Source of the DNA: Bacteroidetes bacterium GWB2_32_14 | GTDB lineage: Bacteria > Bacteroidota > Bacteroidia > Bacteroidales > UBA12077 | DNA: 64,000 bases | Assembly (NCBI GenBank): GCA_001768235.1 | Contig: MENK01000017.1 | Location: 59,093 to 123,092 of the forward strand | Direction: 5' to 3' | In this document: piece after piece, positions 8,920 through 20,000 of the stretch | Layout of the letters: every line of letters begins with the position of its first letter | How positions within the stretch are numbered: position 1 is the stretch's first letter | Translations under genes and position numbers: made by a program | Notes under the pieces: generated by a model | Told to the model about the DNA's origin: nothing | What the model saw: the letters and a program-made list of their open reading frames with translations, nothing else | The model's database searches: none

Positions 8920-10977
8920 ATGAATAATCAAATTATTAAGAAAATATCTGGTATATACTTATTTTTCTTTATTTGTTTATCCGGGGCATATTCTCAAGAA
9001 TTTTATGTTGATAGCCTTTTAAAAGATTTAAGTATTCGCTCAAACGACACAAACAAGGTAAAAACCCTTTATTTACTTTCAAAATATCATATCTATGGAG
9101 ATTCTGAAAAAGCCATGGAATATATTAAAAGTTCAATTAAATTATCGGACAGTTTAAATTTCCCAACGGGTAAAGCTGCATCATTCGATATATCGGGGAT
9201 ATATTATCAGAACAAGGGAGATTACGACAAAGCAGAAGAGTATTACCAACAGAGCCTGGATATTCGTTTAAAACTGAATAATTCAAAACTAATAGCTACG
9301 TCTTACAATAACTTTGGAGTATTAAACAGAAAAAGAGGTTCTTTTGAAACTTCTAAGGAATATTTTTTGAAATCCCTGTTAATAAGTGAAAAAATACATG
9401 ACAGCCTTGCATTATCGATGGTTTACAACAACCTGGGGCTTCTTATGGATAACCTGGGGCGGTACGAAGAATCGGTCTCATACCATCTTAAAAGTTTATC
9501 GATTCGTGAAAAGCTGGGAAACAAAAATGATATTGCTTCATCATTAAATAATATTGGCATTGTTTTTATTTCTATTGAAAAATACGATGATGCTTTAAAT
9601 TATCTTTTAAGGAGCCTTACTATAAAAGAAGAATTAGGAAACAAACGCTCCTTAGCTTCTGCCTACATAAATATTGGAAATGTTTATTTCTATCAGGATA
9701 AATTTGACGATGCTCTTGACAACTTTACAAAAAGCTTGAAAATATATGAATCAATTGATGATAAAAGGAGTCTTGCTGCTACTTTTTCCAACATGTCTTA
9801 TATTGCAAGAAAAAAAGAAGATTTGCAACTAGCACTTACTTACAACTTAAAAAGCATTAAACTTATCGAAGAAGTTGGAAGTCTGGATCAGGTATGTAGT
9901 TCGTACAATAGTGCAAGTGCTACTTACTTCGAATTTAAAGATTATGAAAAAGCAAAACACTATGCTTTAAAGGCACAAAAGCTTGCATCAGAAAACGGCA
10001 TCATCCCCGAGCTTAAAGCTTCGTTAAACTGGCTTTATCAAATACATACAGCACTTAATGATTATAAAAGGGCAAATAACTATTTAACCCAGTATATTCA
10101 AGTAAAAGATTCTTTATTTAACGAGTCAAGTAATAAGCAAATACTTGAATTACAAGCGAAATTCGAAACAGAAAAGAAAGAAAAAGAAATTGCCCTGCTC
10201 TCTGAAAAAAACATACAACAGGAATTAAGCCTTGAGAAACGCAGAAAAATGATAATAAGCCTTATAGCAATATTCTTAATCATTATTATAAGTACTGTTT
10301 TTATTACCCGGCAAAATAAAATAAAACAAAAACAAAGAGCTATTCTGCTTGAACAAAAACTATTGCGGGTACAAATGAATCCTCATTTTATATTCAATGC
10401 CATTTCAGCTATCCAGCATTATATTTTAAAAAACGAACCTATAGAAGCAGGTTCGTATCTTTCGAGTTTTGCCAAACTCATGCGTTCGATTTTAGTTAAC
10501 TCTAAACAAGACGTGGTAAGCATCGAAACAGAAAAACAAACCCTTGATGATTATTTGAAATTACAAAAACTCCGTTTAGGGGAGAACCTGGAATATACGA
10601 TTAATGATATTTCAAATCTTGACTCAGAAGAAATAGCAATTCCTCCAATGTTGCTTCAGCCCTTTATTGAAAACGCTATTGAGCACGGAATACTAAAGAA
10701 AAAAGATGCAAAAGGAAAAATTGACATTGTTTTTTCTGAAAAAAACGGTAAGCTTTTTGTAGAAATTACAGACAATGGTATTGGCAGAGAAGAAGCAGCG
10801 AAAACAAAAACGAAAGAACATCAATCGGTTGCTACAGAAATAACACAAAGCAGGATTAAAACAATGAAACAGTCGTACAAGAAAAATATTATATTCAACA
10901 TTATCGACTTAAAAAATGAGGATATGAGTCCTTCAGGCACAAAAATTATTTTCGAAATACCTTTAATTTACATTTAA
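8920..10977 (+). CDS. TPR-containing LytS-type sensor histidine kinase
   Basis: A signal peptide (1-25) precedes an extracytoplasmic array of about eight TPR-like repeats (roughly residues 35-400; repeated YNNLG and YEKAL-like units). A short coiled coil and one membrane helix (about 443-462) follow, then a His_kinase domain with QMNPHFIFNAI and phospho-acceptor His489. The ATPase domain carries PPMLLQPFIENAIEHG and DNGIGR. This is the common Bacteroidota design in which TPRs sense envelope proteins or peptides. The LytTR response regulator begins 13 bases downstream, so the pair is almost certainly cognate. Confidence 0.9.
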   Translation: MNNQIIKKISGIYLFFFICLSGAYSQEFYVDSLLKDLSIRSNDTNKVKTLYLLSKYHIYGDSEKAMEYIKSSIKLSDSLNFPTGKAASFDISGIYYQNKGDYDKAEEYYQQSLDIRLKLNNSKLIATSYNNFGVLNRKRGSFETSKEYFLKSLLISEKIHDSLALSMVYNNLGLLMDNLGRYEESVSYHLKSLSIREKLGNKNDIASSLNNIGIVFISIEKYDDALNYLLRSLTIKEELGNKRSLASAYINIGNVYFYQDKFDDALDNFTKSLKIYESIDDKRSLAATFSNMSYIARKKEDLQLALTYNLKSIKLIEEVGSLDQVCSSYNSASATYFEFKDYEKAKHYALKAQKLASENGIIPELKASLNWLYQIHTALNDYKRANNYLTQYIQVKDSLFNESSNKQILELQAKFETEKKEKEIALLSEKNIQQELSLEKRRKMIISLIAIFLIIIISTVFITRQNKIKQKQRAILLEQKLLRVQMNPHFIFNAISAIQHYILKNEPIEAGSYLSSFAKLMRSILVNSKQDVVSIETEKQTLDDYLKLQKLRLGENLEYTINDISNLDSEEIAIPPMLLQPFIENAIEHGILKKKDAKGKIDIVFSEKNGKLFVEITDNGIGREEAAKTKTKEHQSVATEITQSRIKTMKQSYKKNIIFNIIDLKNEDMSPSGTKIIFEIPLIYI

Positions 10978-10990
10978 ACCTGTAAAAAAG

Positions 10991-11749
10991 ATGATAAAAA
11001 TACTTATTGTTGAAGATGAGCGCTTAATACAGGAAACTATAACAGAGGTTATAAAAAATAATTGTGAAGAGATAGACCTGTTAGGTTCGGCGGGAGACGT
11101 AGCATCAGCCAAATGGATGATAAAAAAAACGAATCCCGATTTGGTTTTGCTTGATGTTAATTTACCTGATGGTACCAGCTTTGACCTGTTGCAACAATTA
11201 GACCATATCTGTTTCAAAATTATTTTTATTACTGCTTTCGAAGAATATGCCATAAAAGCAATTAAATTAAGTGCCCTGGATTATCTGATTAAACCGATAA
11301 ACCCTATGGAATTGATTGAAGCTATAAATAAAGCAAAAGACACCATACATAAATCAAATAATGATTTAAAATTAAATGCATTACTTTCTAATATTAAAAC
11401 CATTTCCGAGAAATCGAAAAAAATAGTTCTAAAAACATCCGAAAGCATTTACTTAATTGACATTAAAGATATTATTCGCTGCGAATCAGATGGGGCTTAT
11501 ACTCTATTCTACTTAAACGACGGGAAAAAAATCATGATCTCTAAAGTCCTTAAAGATTATGAAGATTTACTCTGTGAATATAGCTTCATGCGTGTACATA
11601 AATCACATATTGTAAACCTGAATTATATAGACCATTTCGAAAAATCGGATGGAGGAAGTTTACTTTTAAAAGACCATTCGTCAATTCCAGTATCTTTTAG
11701 GAAAAAAGATCAGCTTATAAAGTTGTTTGAGCAATTATCTCAATTGTAA
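10991..11749 (+). CDS. LytTR-family response regulator
   Basis: Residues 1-120 form a receiver with the acidic pair EDE, phospho-acceptor Asp55 in LLDVNLPDG and the conserved Lys in LIKP. Residues 150-252 form a LytTR DNA-binding domain (IRCESDGAYTLFYL, FMRVHKSHIVNLNYI). LytTR domains bind paired direct repeats about 21 bp apart; three such repeats lie immediately downstream (11763-11813) in front of the next gene, making that gene a likely target. It is the partner of the TPR-kinase just upstream. Confidence 0.92.
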   Translation: MIKILIVEDERLIQETITEVIKNNCEEIDLLGSAGDVASAKWMIKKTNPDLVLLDVNLPDGTSFDLLQQLDHICFKIIFITAFEEYAIKAIKLSALDYLIKPINPMELIEAINKAKDTIHKSNNDLKLNALLSNIKTISEKSKKIVLKTSESIYLIDIKDIIRCESDGAYTLFYLNDGKKIMISKVLKDYEDLLCEYSFMRVHKSHIVNLNYIDHFEKSDGGSLLLKDHSSIPVSFRKKDQLIKLFEQLSQL

Positions 11750-11762
11750 CCCGCTGTTTTTT

Positions 11763-11813
11763 TACGTTAACTTGCCCGATCAATACGGTTTTTAAAAATA
11801 TCCTTACGTTAAT
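11763..11813 (+). promoter_or_regulatory. Three LytTR-like direct repeats at exact 21-base spacing
   Basis: TACGTTAAC at 11763, TACGGTTTT at 11784 and TACGTTAAT at 11805 are exactly 21 bases apart. The third matches the general LytTR half-site pattern fully, the first in all but the last base, and the second less well. They lie between the LytTR regulator and the barrel gene at 11895. The assignment is inference from spacing and resemblance. Confidence 0.6.
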
Positions 11814-11894
11814 CAATCTCCCGAAAAACTTTCATTAGCTGAACGTACTTTTACTTTTAAGAAAGTTTAAAAAACCAGTTAACACCATCAGGTT

Positions 11895-12620
11895 ATGAGA
11901 GAAATGTATAAATCAATTTTTTTGCTATTTGTTGCATTAATAAGCATTCAGAATATTAGTGCAAAAACAAATGACCCAACAAAAGATAAGGGAACAGAAG
12001 ATTTAGTATTCATTGACTATACTATATCATCTCCGGAAATGAAATCGGCTACTCAAAGCGACGGGGATACAAGACTAAAACTAATTAATCTGCAAATAGA
12101 TGTTTTAGGGATTGTATTTTTTGGTCCACAGGTGAGTCTCGATTTTCAGGTTGCGAATTTTATTTCAGTAGGTCCATATTTTCGATGGAACTATGGAGGA
12201 TTAATGTACCAGGCAACAACATCTGAATGGTTTTCAGAAAGTCCAGATATATCTCCTGCGTCGTATGGATATGGATTTAGTGCAAAAGTGCTTCCTCCAA
12301 TTGGTTCTGGCCGTCATCGCCCTTACATTGATTTAGGGTTTGAACGATTTAGCGGAAAAGAATCGTGGTATTCCGACAGTTATTCAGGAGATCACTATTA
12401 CGAGTATAAGGCAAATATTTTCCATTTTGGAGCAGGATATCGTATGGTTTCTGATGGTGCATTTAATTTGTCGGTTGGTATTTTTGTGGGAATTTATCAA
12501 GAAACAGAAAATATCGACTATTATGAAAACAGTTCTGAAATTGAATATAATTCATTAGAAGATCCTCGTGTATTCCCGGGAGCAAACCTTACCTTAGGAT
12601 GGCAGTTTGGAGGAAAATAA
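11895..12620 (+). CDS. Predicted outer-membrane beta-barrel protein
   Basis: The 241-aa protein has a signal peptide (residues 1-25, ending near SAKTND) and glycine/aromatic-rich amphipathic strands through to the final strand NLTLGWQFGG, as in small outer-membrane barrels. I do not recognise a specific family. An alternative start is the ATG five codons in (MYKSIF). It follows the LytTR-like repeat array and precedes a small lipoprotein by 55 bases, which suggests a regulated envelope pair. Confidence 0.6.
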   Translation: MREMYKSIFLLFVALISIQNISAKTNDPTKDKGTEDLVFIDYTISSPEMKSATQSDGDTRLKLINLQIDVLGIVFFGPQVSLDFQVANFISVGPYFRWNYGGLMYQATTSEWFSESPDISPASYGYGFSAKVLPPIGSGRHRPYIDLGFERFSGKESWYSDSYSGDHYYEYKANIFHFGAGYRMVSDGAFNLSVGIFVGIYQETENIDYYENSSEIEYNSLEDPRVFPGANLTLGWQFGGK

Positions 12621-12675
12621 ACCTGTTTCATAATTAAAAACAACATTTTAGTGTTATCATTTAAATTCTAAAAAG

Positions 12676-13098
12676 ATGAAAAAAAAGATTTTTAAAGTAT
12701 TTGCTTTAATTGCAGTATTTATTTTGGGAAGTATCCAGTATTCCTGTATAAAAGAAGAAACGGAAGAAATACGGTTTTATGTTACCGACTCAACACCAAC
12801 CGACAGTTACTACATTACTGAACTGTACATTGTTAAAAGTCCTTCCGGTACACAGGAGAACTGGGGCTCAAGTATTCTTAATGGAAATACTAAAGGCCCC
12901 AATGGGTGGCAACAATATACTTTTGAACCAGGTACTTATGATATAAAAATAGTTTATTGGGGTAAAATGTGGTCGTCCGATCCAATAACTCTTAGAACAG
13001 AAACAGATTTTGATCATACCTTGGCTAACGGGAGAGGATTAAAATATGATATTGATGGATATACCTTATATACAACCCATTTTTCTTTTTCGGAATAG
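12676..13098 (+). CDS. Small predicted lipoprotein, function unknown
   Basis: The 140-aa protein starts with a lysine-rich signal sequence and a lipobox-like IQYSC with Cys at residue 24. The mature part is beta-rich with many Tyr, Thr and Trp residues, suggesting a single Ig/jelly-roll-like domain. No family recognised. It probably shares an operon with the barrel gene upstream. Confidence 0.55.
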   Translation: MKKKIFKVFALIAVFILGSIQYSCIKEETEEIRFYVTDSTPTDSYYITELYIVKSPSGTQENWGSSILNGNTKGPNGWQQYTFEPGTYDIKIVYWGKMWSSDPITLRTETDFDHTLANGRGLKYDIDGYTLYTTHFSFSE

Positions 13099-13145
13099 GA
13101 ATTACAAGGATTTCTTGAACATAGGTTATTGATTTTATAAAAAAA

Positions 13146-15434
13146 TTATTTTATAACCAACAACTTTGTTACATGGGTTTTTGAACCATCGTTGTTGGTG
13201 CAGAAAACAAGGTAAACACCGGTGCTGACTTTTTGCCCCGAGAAATTTTTACCATTCCAGGTTGCCTGTCCACCTTCGGCGGTGGTTTCGTAAACCAGGT
13301 TTCCGCTTATATCAGTTATTTTAACATTTACATCGGAAACTAAACCCCGAATGGTAATATCGCCAATATAGTTTTCACGAACGGGATTCGGGTAAGCATA
13401 TACATCGCTGAATTCATCATTTCCCATTGTAGCAGTTCCCCGGTACGAGATCAATCCTTTTTCAGTAGCAAAAAATACTTCCCCGCTTTCGTGATCGATA
13501 CCAATATCAAATATTCGATTCGATAATAACGGGCTGTTTTCTTCTGTAAAATGATTCTGTTCTTCTGTTCCGTCTTCAGAAATCAAATACACTCCCGAAC
13601 TGTTTGTTCCAATCCACTTACGGTTAGCCCCGTCAACAGCTATTGCTGTAATTACTTCTGTTTTTAGCAAATATTGTGTTATGCCGTCAATCGTTAATAC
13701 GATTCGTTGTGCATAAAAGCCTGATTCATCGAACACGTTTCCGGGGTTGAAAAAAACAACTATTCCCTGGTCTGTTCCTACCCAAATATCACCATCCAAA
13801 TCTTCGGCTATTGAATATACATCATTAGTTATCAGTTTGCCATATTCGTCGAGAATAGAAATCCGCTTGTATGAATCATCAGATTCATTATCTATGGTTT
13901 GGTTCTCGTTAAATACAAATAAACCTTCACGCCCGGGTAAAACAACCCATTTATTATTATCTTTTGTAACAACAATATCGCCAACCCGAACATTGCTGAT
14001 TACATCATCATAATTGTAACTGCGCCATTCACCATTTGCTTTTTTAACAGAAATAATATTCGCTACTTCTGAATTCGTAATCCATAGATTATGATCGGTA
14101 TCAAAGGCCAGGCCTCCAATTCGAACATAATTTTCGCCGGTAATTATAGATTGCAGTGAACTATTAGATGTATTGTACGTGTTTAGAATTTCATTATCCA
14201 GGTATTCCATTAAACCATAGCCCCAACTTCCAGAATAGAAATGATTGTTGTTTTCAGGATCGAATCTTGAAACGACAATATCAGAAACAGAGTAATTAAA
14301 AATGGTTTGCCAATGCTGGTTTTCAAATAAATGTGCCATTCCATTAATATATACATTGCCTCCCGCCTGACTGATTCCGCCACTTGAAACCAGTACTTTT
14401 CCATTGCTTGTTTCAACAGCGAAACTTTCTGCAGCATACGGGGCATTGAACATAACATATTCAACCCCGGAATTACTGTATTTTACTAATCCATTTCCCA
14501 TATCAGCTAACCAATACACATTGTTGTCGATTAATGCGTCAGAAATATTCGGATTAGAATAACTCGTTGTTTTAATAGAATCAACAGGATTAAAATCTGT
14601 ATTATAAATAATAAGTTTCTGGTTTGCCAATAGTAACAATTTGGAATCCTGTTGTTTAATTTTTTTTACCCGTGAATAATCAGATGTAAATTCAGACCAA
14701 ACGGTATTACTGTATTTGTAAACAATATCATTTGAACTATCGGATAAATAATTGGTAAAAACAACAGTGTTAAAAATTTCTATTGTATTAAAAACACCCG
14801 ATGAATTTGGAATGCCTGTTTGTAATATCCAGTTATTGAAATCAACAAGGTTTGAATTTTGATAATCGCCTTTGTAAACACCCTGATTTGTTGCAGCATA
14901 AATATATTGCCCATCGTAAGCTATTTGGTTTACAAATACTTGTGTACCCCAATTGCCGATAAAATAAGTGTCTTTTATTTCCTTTTTAGTTATGTTTAAA
15001 ACCACTATCCCAAATCCGCAAGATAAAAATGCGTATTCATCAATTATCAAAATATGATTTATCGATTTACTCCCGTTAATTACTTCCCGTTTGATATCGG
15101 AAATATTATATATATCCCTGTCTTTAATTAAATCGATATTTCCGTTGGAATATCCAACGAATAACATGTTATAACTTTCGGAATAAGTAAGGCTTGAAAT
15201 CCCCACGTCGGAAAGCCCGTTTGTTTTGGTTAGTTTTTCAACAGCATTAGAATTTTTATTATAAATTAAAATACCATATTCAGTTGCCGCGTATATTTTT
15301 GTTGATGACCGGGCAATATATTCAGAAAAAGAAAAAGGCAAGTGGTCGCGCCATTCGCCAACTCCAATCTGGGCCATTGAATTATCCAGGGTAAACGAGA
15401 TGAAAAATAAAATAAGAAGTACGCTTTTTTTCAT
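13146..15434 (-). CDS. porZ: PorZ-type T9SS component (beta-propeller with T9SS C-terminal domain)
   Basis: The 762-aa protein has a signal peptide (1-21) and begins the mature chain with IGVGEWRDHLPFS, typical of PorZ. Repeats such as IYAATEYGILIYN, KWIGTNSSGVYLI and IWVGTDQGIVVF form two Reg_prop-type propellers up to about residue 670. The end is a C-terminal sorting-like domain (YAYPNPVREN to VTKLLVIK). In Porphyromonas PorZ joins the cell-surface attachment complex of type IX secretion and helps supply A-LPS to cargo. Resemblance to other Reg_prop proteins leaves some doubt, but the N-terminus and order fit PorZ well. Confidence 0.75.
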   Translation of the reverse strand: MKKSVLLILFFISFTLDNSMAQIGVGEWRDHLPFSFSEYIARSSTKIYAATEYGILIYNKNSNAVEKLTKTNGLSDVGISSLTYSESYNMLFVGYSNGNIDLIKDRDIYNISDIKREVINGSKSINHILIIDEYAFLSCGFGIVVLNITKKEIKDTYFIGNWGTQVFVNQIAYDGQYIYAATNQGVYKGDYQNSNLVDFNNWILQTGIPNSSGVFNTIEIFNTVVFTNYLSDSSNDIVYKYSNTVWSEFTSDYSRVKKIKQQDSKLLLLANQKLIIYNTDFNPVDSIKTTSYSNPNISDALIDNNVYWLADMGNGLVKYSNSGVEYVMFNAPYAAESFAVETSNGKVLVSSGGISQAGGNVYINGMAHLFENQHWQTIFNYSVSDIVVSRFDPENNNHFYSGSWGYGLMEYLDNEILNTYNTSNSSLQSIITGENYVRIGGLAFDTDHNLWITNSEVANIISVKKANGEWRSYNYDDVISNVRVGDIVVTKDNNKWVVLPGREGLFVFNENQTIDNESDDSYKRISILDEYGKLITNDVYSIAEDLDGDIWVGTDQGIVVFFNPGNVFDESGFYAQRIVLTIDGITQYLLKTEVITAIAVDGANRKWIGTNSSGVYLISEDGTEEQNHFTEENSPLLSNRIFDIGIDHESGEVFFATEKGLISYRGTATMGNDEFSDVYAYPNPVRENYIGDITIRGLVSDVNVKITDISGNLVYETTAEGGQATWNGKNFSGQKVSTGVYLVFCTNNDGSKTHVTKLLVIK

Positions 15435-15484
15435 TGGGGGTTGTTTTACTTAAAAACAAATTATTATGAGAATTATTACACGTA

Positions 15485-16063
15485 TCATAACTTTTTCAGC
15501 AAGTAGCTAACCAATTTTTGAGCAGCAATTGCCCTGTGGCTAATGTTGTTTTTTTCAGACAATGGCATCTCGGCAAACGATTGTCGGAAACCATCGGGTA
15601 AGAATATTGGATCGTAACCAAAACCATCGGTTCCCTGTTTTTTGTTAAGAATAGTTCCGTTAATGATTCCTTCGAATTGTGTTTCTTTGCCATCAGTTAT
15701 TAACGAAATTACGGTTCTGAACCGGGCATTCCTGTTTTTTACTCCTTTTAATAACTGCAATACTTTAATAATATTTGCTTCGGGATTTTTATCAGAACCC
15801 GCATAACGTGCTGAAAAAACGCCGGGTTCGTTATTTAAATGTTCAATCTCCAAACCCGTATCATCGGCAAAACAGTTTATTTTATATTTATTATAAATAT
15901 ACCAGGCTTTTTGTGATGCATTTTCTTCAAGAGTATTGTAATCTTCAGGAATTTCATCGGTACAGTTTATATCATCAAGGCATAATAGCTTAATTTCATT
16001 TCCAAGCAAGTGTTGAATTTCTTTGAGTTTATGCTTGTTGTTAGTAGCAAATACGAGTTCCAT
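15485..16063 (-). CDS. rdgB: RdgB/HAM1 XTP/dITP pyrophosphatase
   Basis: The 192-aa length and motifs are those of the family: FATNNKHKLKEI at the N-terminus (NTP-binding), FADDTGLEIEHLNNEPGVFS with the metal-binding Asp pair, GTDGFGYDPIF, and SHRAIA near the C-terminus. It removes non-canonical purine triphosphates (ITP, XTP, dITP) from the pool. It lies 50 bases downstream of the porZ promoter side, on the same strand as porZ and uspA, but a terminator separates it from uspA. Confidence 0.95.
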   Translation of the reverse strand: MELVFATNNKHKLKEIQHLLGNEIKLLCLDDINCTDEIPEDYNTLEENASQKAWYIYNKYKINCFADDTGLEIEHLNNEPGVFSARYAGSDKNPEANIIKVLQLLKGVKNRNARFRTVISLITDGKETQFEGIINGTILNKKQGTDGFGYDPIFLPDGFRQSFAEMPLSEKNNISHRAIAAQKLVSYLLKKL

Positions 16064-16071
16064 AATTCATT

Positions 16072-16107
16072 TAAAAAAAGTGGATGCCGTTTAGTTGGTC
16101 ATCCACA
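16072..16107 (-). terminator. Rho-independent terminator after the UspA gene
   Basis: On the minus strand GTGGATG (16106-16100) pairs with CATCCAC (16086-16080) and is followed by seven T residues (16079-16073). It ends transcription from the UspA gene before rdgB. Confidence 0.7.
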
Positions 16108-16132
16108 AAGGTTATAAAAATTTATATTTCAA

Positions 16133-16963
16133 TTAGTTAAATCCTTTGAATTTAGTTAAATCTTCCCGGGGGTTAATAACCATAACAGGTATTCTGGCAC
16201 TGTTTGCTATTATGTATTGTTCTGAAGCTCCAAGGACATAATCAGAGAAACCAATATTTTTTGTTGAAACAATTAAAATCATATCGGCATCAATTTTTTT
16301 TGAAAAGTCTATTGTTTCAAGAGCAAAATTCTTATTTCCCTCGGCAGTTTCAATTTCATAATCCATTCCTTTTCCATCCATAAATTTCCTGGCAAAAGTA
16401 ATGTTGGCTTTAATTTTATTAATAAACCCAACATCGGTAGTATTTGGTTTAATAATATGAAATTTTGGAGAAAAATAATTATAGAAATAACTTGCCCAGT
16501 TTAATTTTTCTTTATTTTCCCATTTAAAATCAATAGGGAAAACAATATCTTTTAAATCAGATTCTTTAGGAGGTTCCTGAACCACAACGAATGGCACCAT
16601 TGAGCTTACAATTACTTTTAAAGCCCAGCTGCCGGTAAGTTTTTGCATACCACGTAAGCCGTGAGTCCCCATAATTACTAATTCAGCATTAATCTCCGAT
16701 GCAACCTCACCTATTGTAGTAAAAATACTGCCTTCTTTAATTATGGCATCAATTTCTAACCCGTTCTTTCCTTTATTTTCGTTAGCAACCTGAAGAAGCT
16801 TGTTGTAGGCTTCATCGTATTCTTTATCTTTCTTGATTATATGAATTAATGCAATTTTTTTACTACCTATACCTTTTGCAATTTTAAACCCGTGTTGCAA
16901 GGCATATTCAGCAACAGGAGTAAAATCCCAAGGTATTAAAATGGTTCTATTATCTTTATCCAT
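16133..16963 (-). CDS. Tandem universal stress protein (UspA family)
   Basis: The 276-aa protein contains two Usp folds: residues 1-145 and 150-276. The first keeps the ATP-binding pattern GTHGLRGMQKLTGS. The second is degenerate at the matching place (STKNIGFSDYVLGAS), so it probably does not bind ATP. Tandem Usps are common stress-response modulators in Bacteroidota. It is divergently transcribed from the cyclase gene at 17057, with only 93 bases between the two starts. Confidence 0.88.
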   Translation of the reverse strand: MDKDNRTILIPWDFTPVAEYALQHGFKIAKGIGSKKIALIHIIKKDKEYDEAYNKLLQVANENKGKNGLEIDAIIKEGSIFTTIGEVASEINAELVIMGTHGLRGMQKLTGSWALKVIVSSMVPFVVVQEPPKESDLKDIVFPIDFKWENKEKLNWASYFYNYFSPKFHIIKPNTTDVGFINKIKANITFARKFMDGKGMDYEIETAEGNKNFALETIDFSKKIDADMILIVSTKNIGFSDYVLGASEQYIIANSARIPVMVINPREDLTKFKGFN

Positions 16964-17056
16964 AACAATATTATTAGTAATTAACCTGTTTGCTTGAAAT
17001 AATTTTAGTAAATTTCAGCTAATAATTTCTATTTTACTTGTTCCAAAATCCAAGTT

Positions 17057-20000
17057 ATGCATTTTATAAGAAATTTTTGTAAAAATACCATTTTTTTTTC
17101 TATCATAACGAGTATTTTTTTACAGTTTGCCTGGGACAATAGTTTTGGAACAGAAATAGGCTCCCCGTATATACAACGTATTTATCTGAAGAATTATGGT
17201 ATAATTAATACAAATTTTTCTCTTGTTCAGGATAAGTATGGCCTTTTATATATAGCAAATACCAATGGAATAGTACAATACGACGGAACTTTCTGGGATT
17301 TAATCTCAACGAATTCGACCCCGGTAATTGCAATTAACGATAGTAATGTTATATATGCAGGAATGTATAATGATTTTGGATTTCTTTCGACTGATAAATA
17401 TAATAAATCTACATTTATATCATTGCTTCATGTAAATTTCAAAATTAATAACCCGGTAGGGCAGATTAAAAAAATAATTCCCAATAAAAATGAAGTATTC
17501 TTTTGTTCAGGGAAAGTTCTTTATAATTGGGACGGAAAAAATACCACGATTGTTGATTCGAGTACAACTTCAGTAAATATTTTTAAAATAGACGAATCCA
17601 TATACCTGTATATGCCAGAAAAAGGGTTGTTGAAGTTGCTCGGGGGAAAATTTGAATCTCTTCCAAACAGTGAGTTTTTTAAGAACAAGAATGTTATTGA
17701 TATTCTTCCATACAATCAACAATTGTTAGTTAAAACGAAAAACGAAAAACGATTTTATCTTTTTGATAATTTTATAGTACAACCATTTGAAACAAAGGCT
17801 GATGAATTTATATACAAAAACATATATTCATGTTCGTGTACATTAAATAACGGGAATTATGCCATTGGAACACAACTTAACGGGATACTGGTTATTGATA
17901 AAAAAGGGGAGATAATTTCACAAATTAATGTTTCAGCAGGCCTTTTAAATAAATCGGTTAACAATTTATTTGTTGATAAAGAAAATAACCTGTGGGCATT
18001 ACACAATTTAGGCATTAGCAGGATAGAAACACCTTCGGCATTTAATTATTTTAATACTTCTGATGGTTTATCGGGAAATATTACAGATGTTATCCGGTTT
18101 AAAAAAACATTATATGTTGCAACCAGTACCGGGGTTTATTCTTTAAATGAAAAAAATTCAGGAAGTTCAGACAAAAGGATAATTCATGAATTTTTACCGG
18201 TAAGTAATATTAACTCAGAAAGCTTTGCTTTTCATGTTTTCGAAAACCGGCTTTTTGTTTCAACCCGAAAAGGGATTTTTGAGATATCGGGGAATAAATC
18301 GAGTCTTTTTTTCAATAAGAGCAACGAAATAACATGTATTTTACATTCTAAAAACCATCCTGACATATTATTTATCGGGACAGATAACGGTATTTCGGCA
18401 GTTAGATACATTAACGGTTTAATAATATCGTTAGAGAAAATAAAAGGAATAAAAAATTCAATTACCAGCATGGCCGAAGATGCCGATGGAACCATTTGGT
18501 TATCGTGTAAACATAAAGAGATATACAGGATATACCCATTTGATTTTTACAATTCAAATTTAATTTTCGATATCTATACCCCGGAAATATTCTCCCCGCA
18601 AAAAATTGACTGGATTGTTTTATTCGAAATAAAAAACAACGTGCTTTTTTCAACATCCGAGGGCTTATACAGGTACAATAAAAAAGAATCACGGTTTACG
18701 AAAGAATTGGTTTCGGGAACCTATTTGTCAATGGAGTCCTGTTGGTTTTACCCTGTTGCCGAAGACAAGAATAAAAATATGTGGTTTAATGTAATCGACA
18801 AGAAAGAACTTAAAAACAGGACTTTTGTAAAATACCAGGATAAAGATTCGGTGCAATTGTTTAGCCCGTTACCAATCAGCCGCTTAAAAAACTTCATGGT
18901 TACATCTATTCATCCCGATGATTCAGGGATAGTTTGGATTGGAGGTTTTGAAAGATTAATCCGATTTGATACAATGGCAGAGCAAAATGTTTCTAATGGT
19001 TCAAAAACGCTCATTCATTCTGTTACAGCGGTTAATGACACATTAATTGCTAATTTAGATATTATAAATTCACCCGGCTTTGCATTCGGGCAAAATCGGA
19101 TTCAAACACTCCCGTATAATCAAAATACAATTAAATTTGAATTTTCATTGCCAGACTATAGAAGTGAAGATTTAATTCAATACCGGGTAAAACTTGATGG
19201 CTTTGATACTACATGGTCAAATTGGTCATTAAAAAGCTATAAAGAGTACACGAATCTATACGAAGGGAAATATATTTTTAAAGTTCAGGCAAAGGATATT
19301 TTTGATAATATTACTACAGAAACAGAATATCCGTTTATAATAAAACCACCATTTTATCGAACGGGAGTTGCTTATTTAATCTATTTATTTTTCATTTTTT
19401 TTATTACCGTTTTAGGAATAAAATGGAGAGCATATTATTTTGCAAAAGAACGGTTTAAGCTGGAAAACATAATCAACGAGCGAACCGAAGAAGTCGTATT
19501 ACAGAAAGAAAAGGCCGACAATCTGCTTGAAAGAGTATTACCCAAAACAACTGCAAAAGAATTGAAATCGGGACATAAAGCCGGCCCTTATCATTACAAC
19601 ATGGTTACGGTTTTATTTTCAGATATTCAGGGGTTTACAAAAATTTCAGAACAGCTCGATTCAGAAATGTTGATTGACGAGCTTGATAAATTTTTCCTGA
19701 AATTCGATTCAGTAGTTGATAAATACAACATTGAGAAAATAAAAACCATTGGAGATGCATACATGTGTGCCGGAGGTATCCCTGAAAAAAACCGGACGAA
19801 TCCTGTTGAAGTAGTTCTCGCGGCAATGGAAATGCAAAACTACATGAAAACATTAAAACATGAAAAAGGCGATGGGACAAAACGTATCTGGGATTTACGT
19901 ATTGGAGTTGATACAGGCCCTGTGGTTGCCGGTGTTTTAGGACGAAGCAAAATTAGTTATGATATTTGGGGAGGAACTGTAAATACGGCTAGTCGTATGG

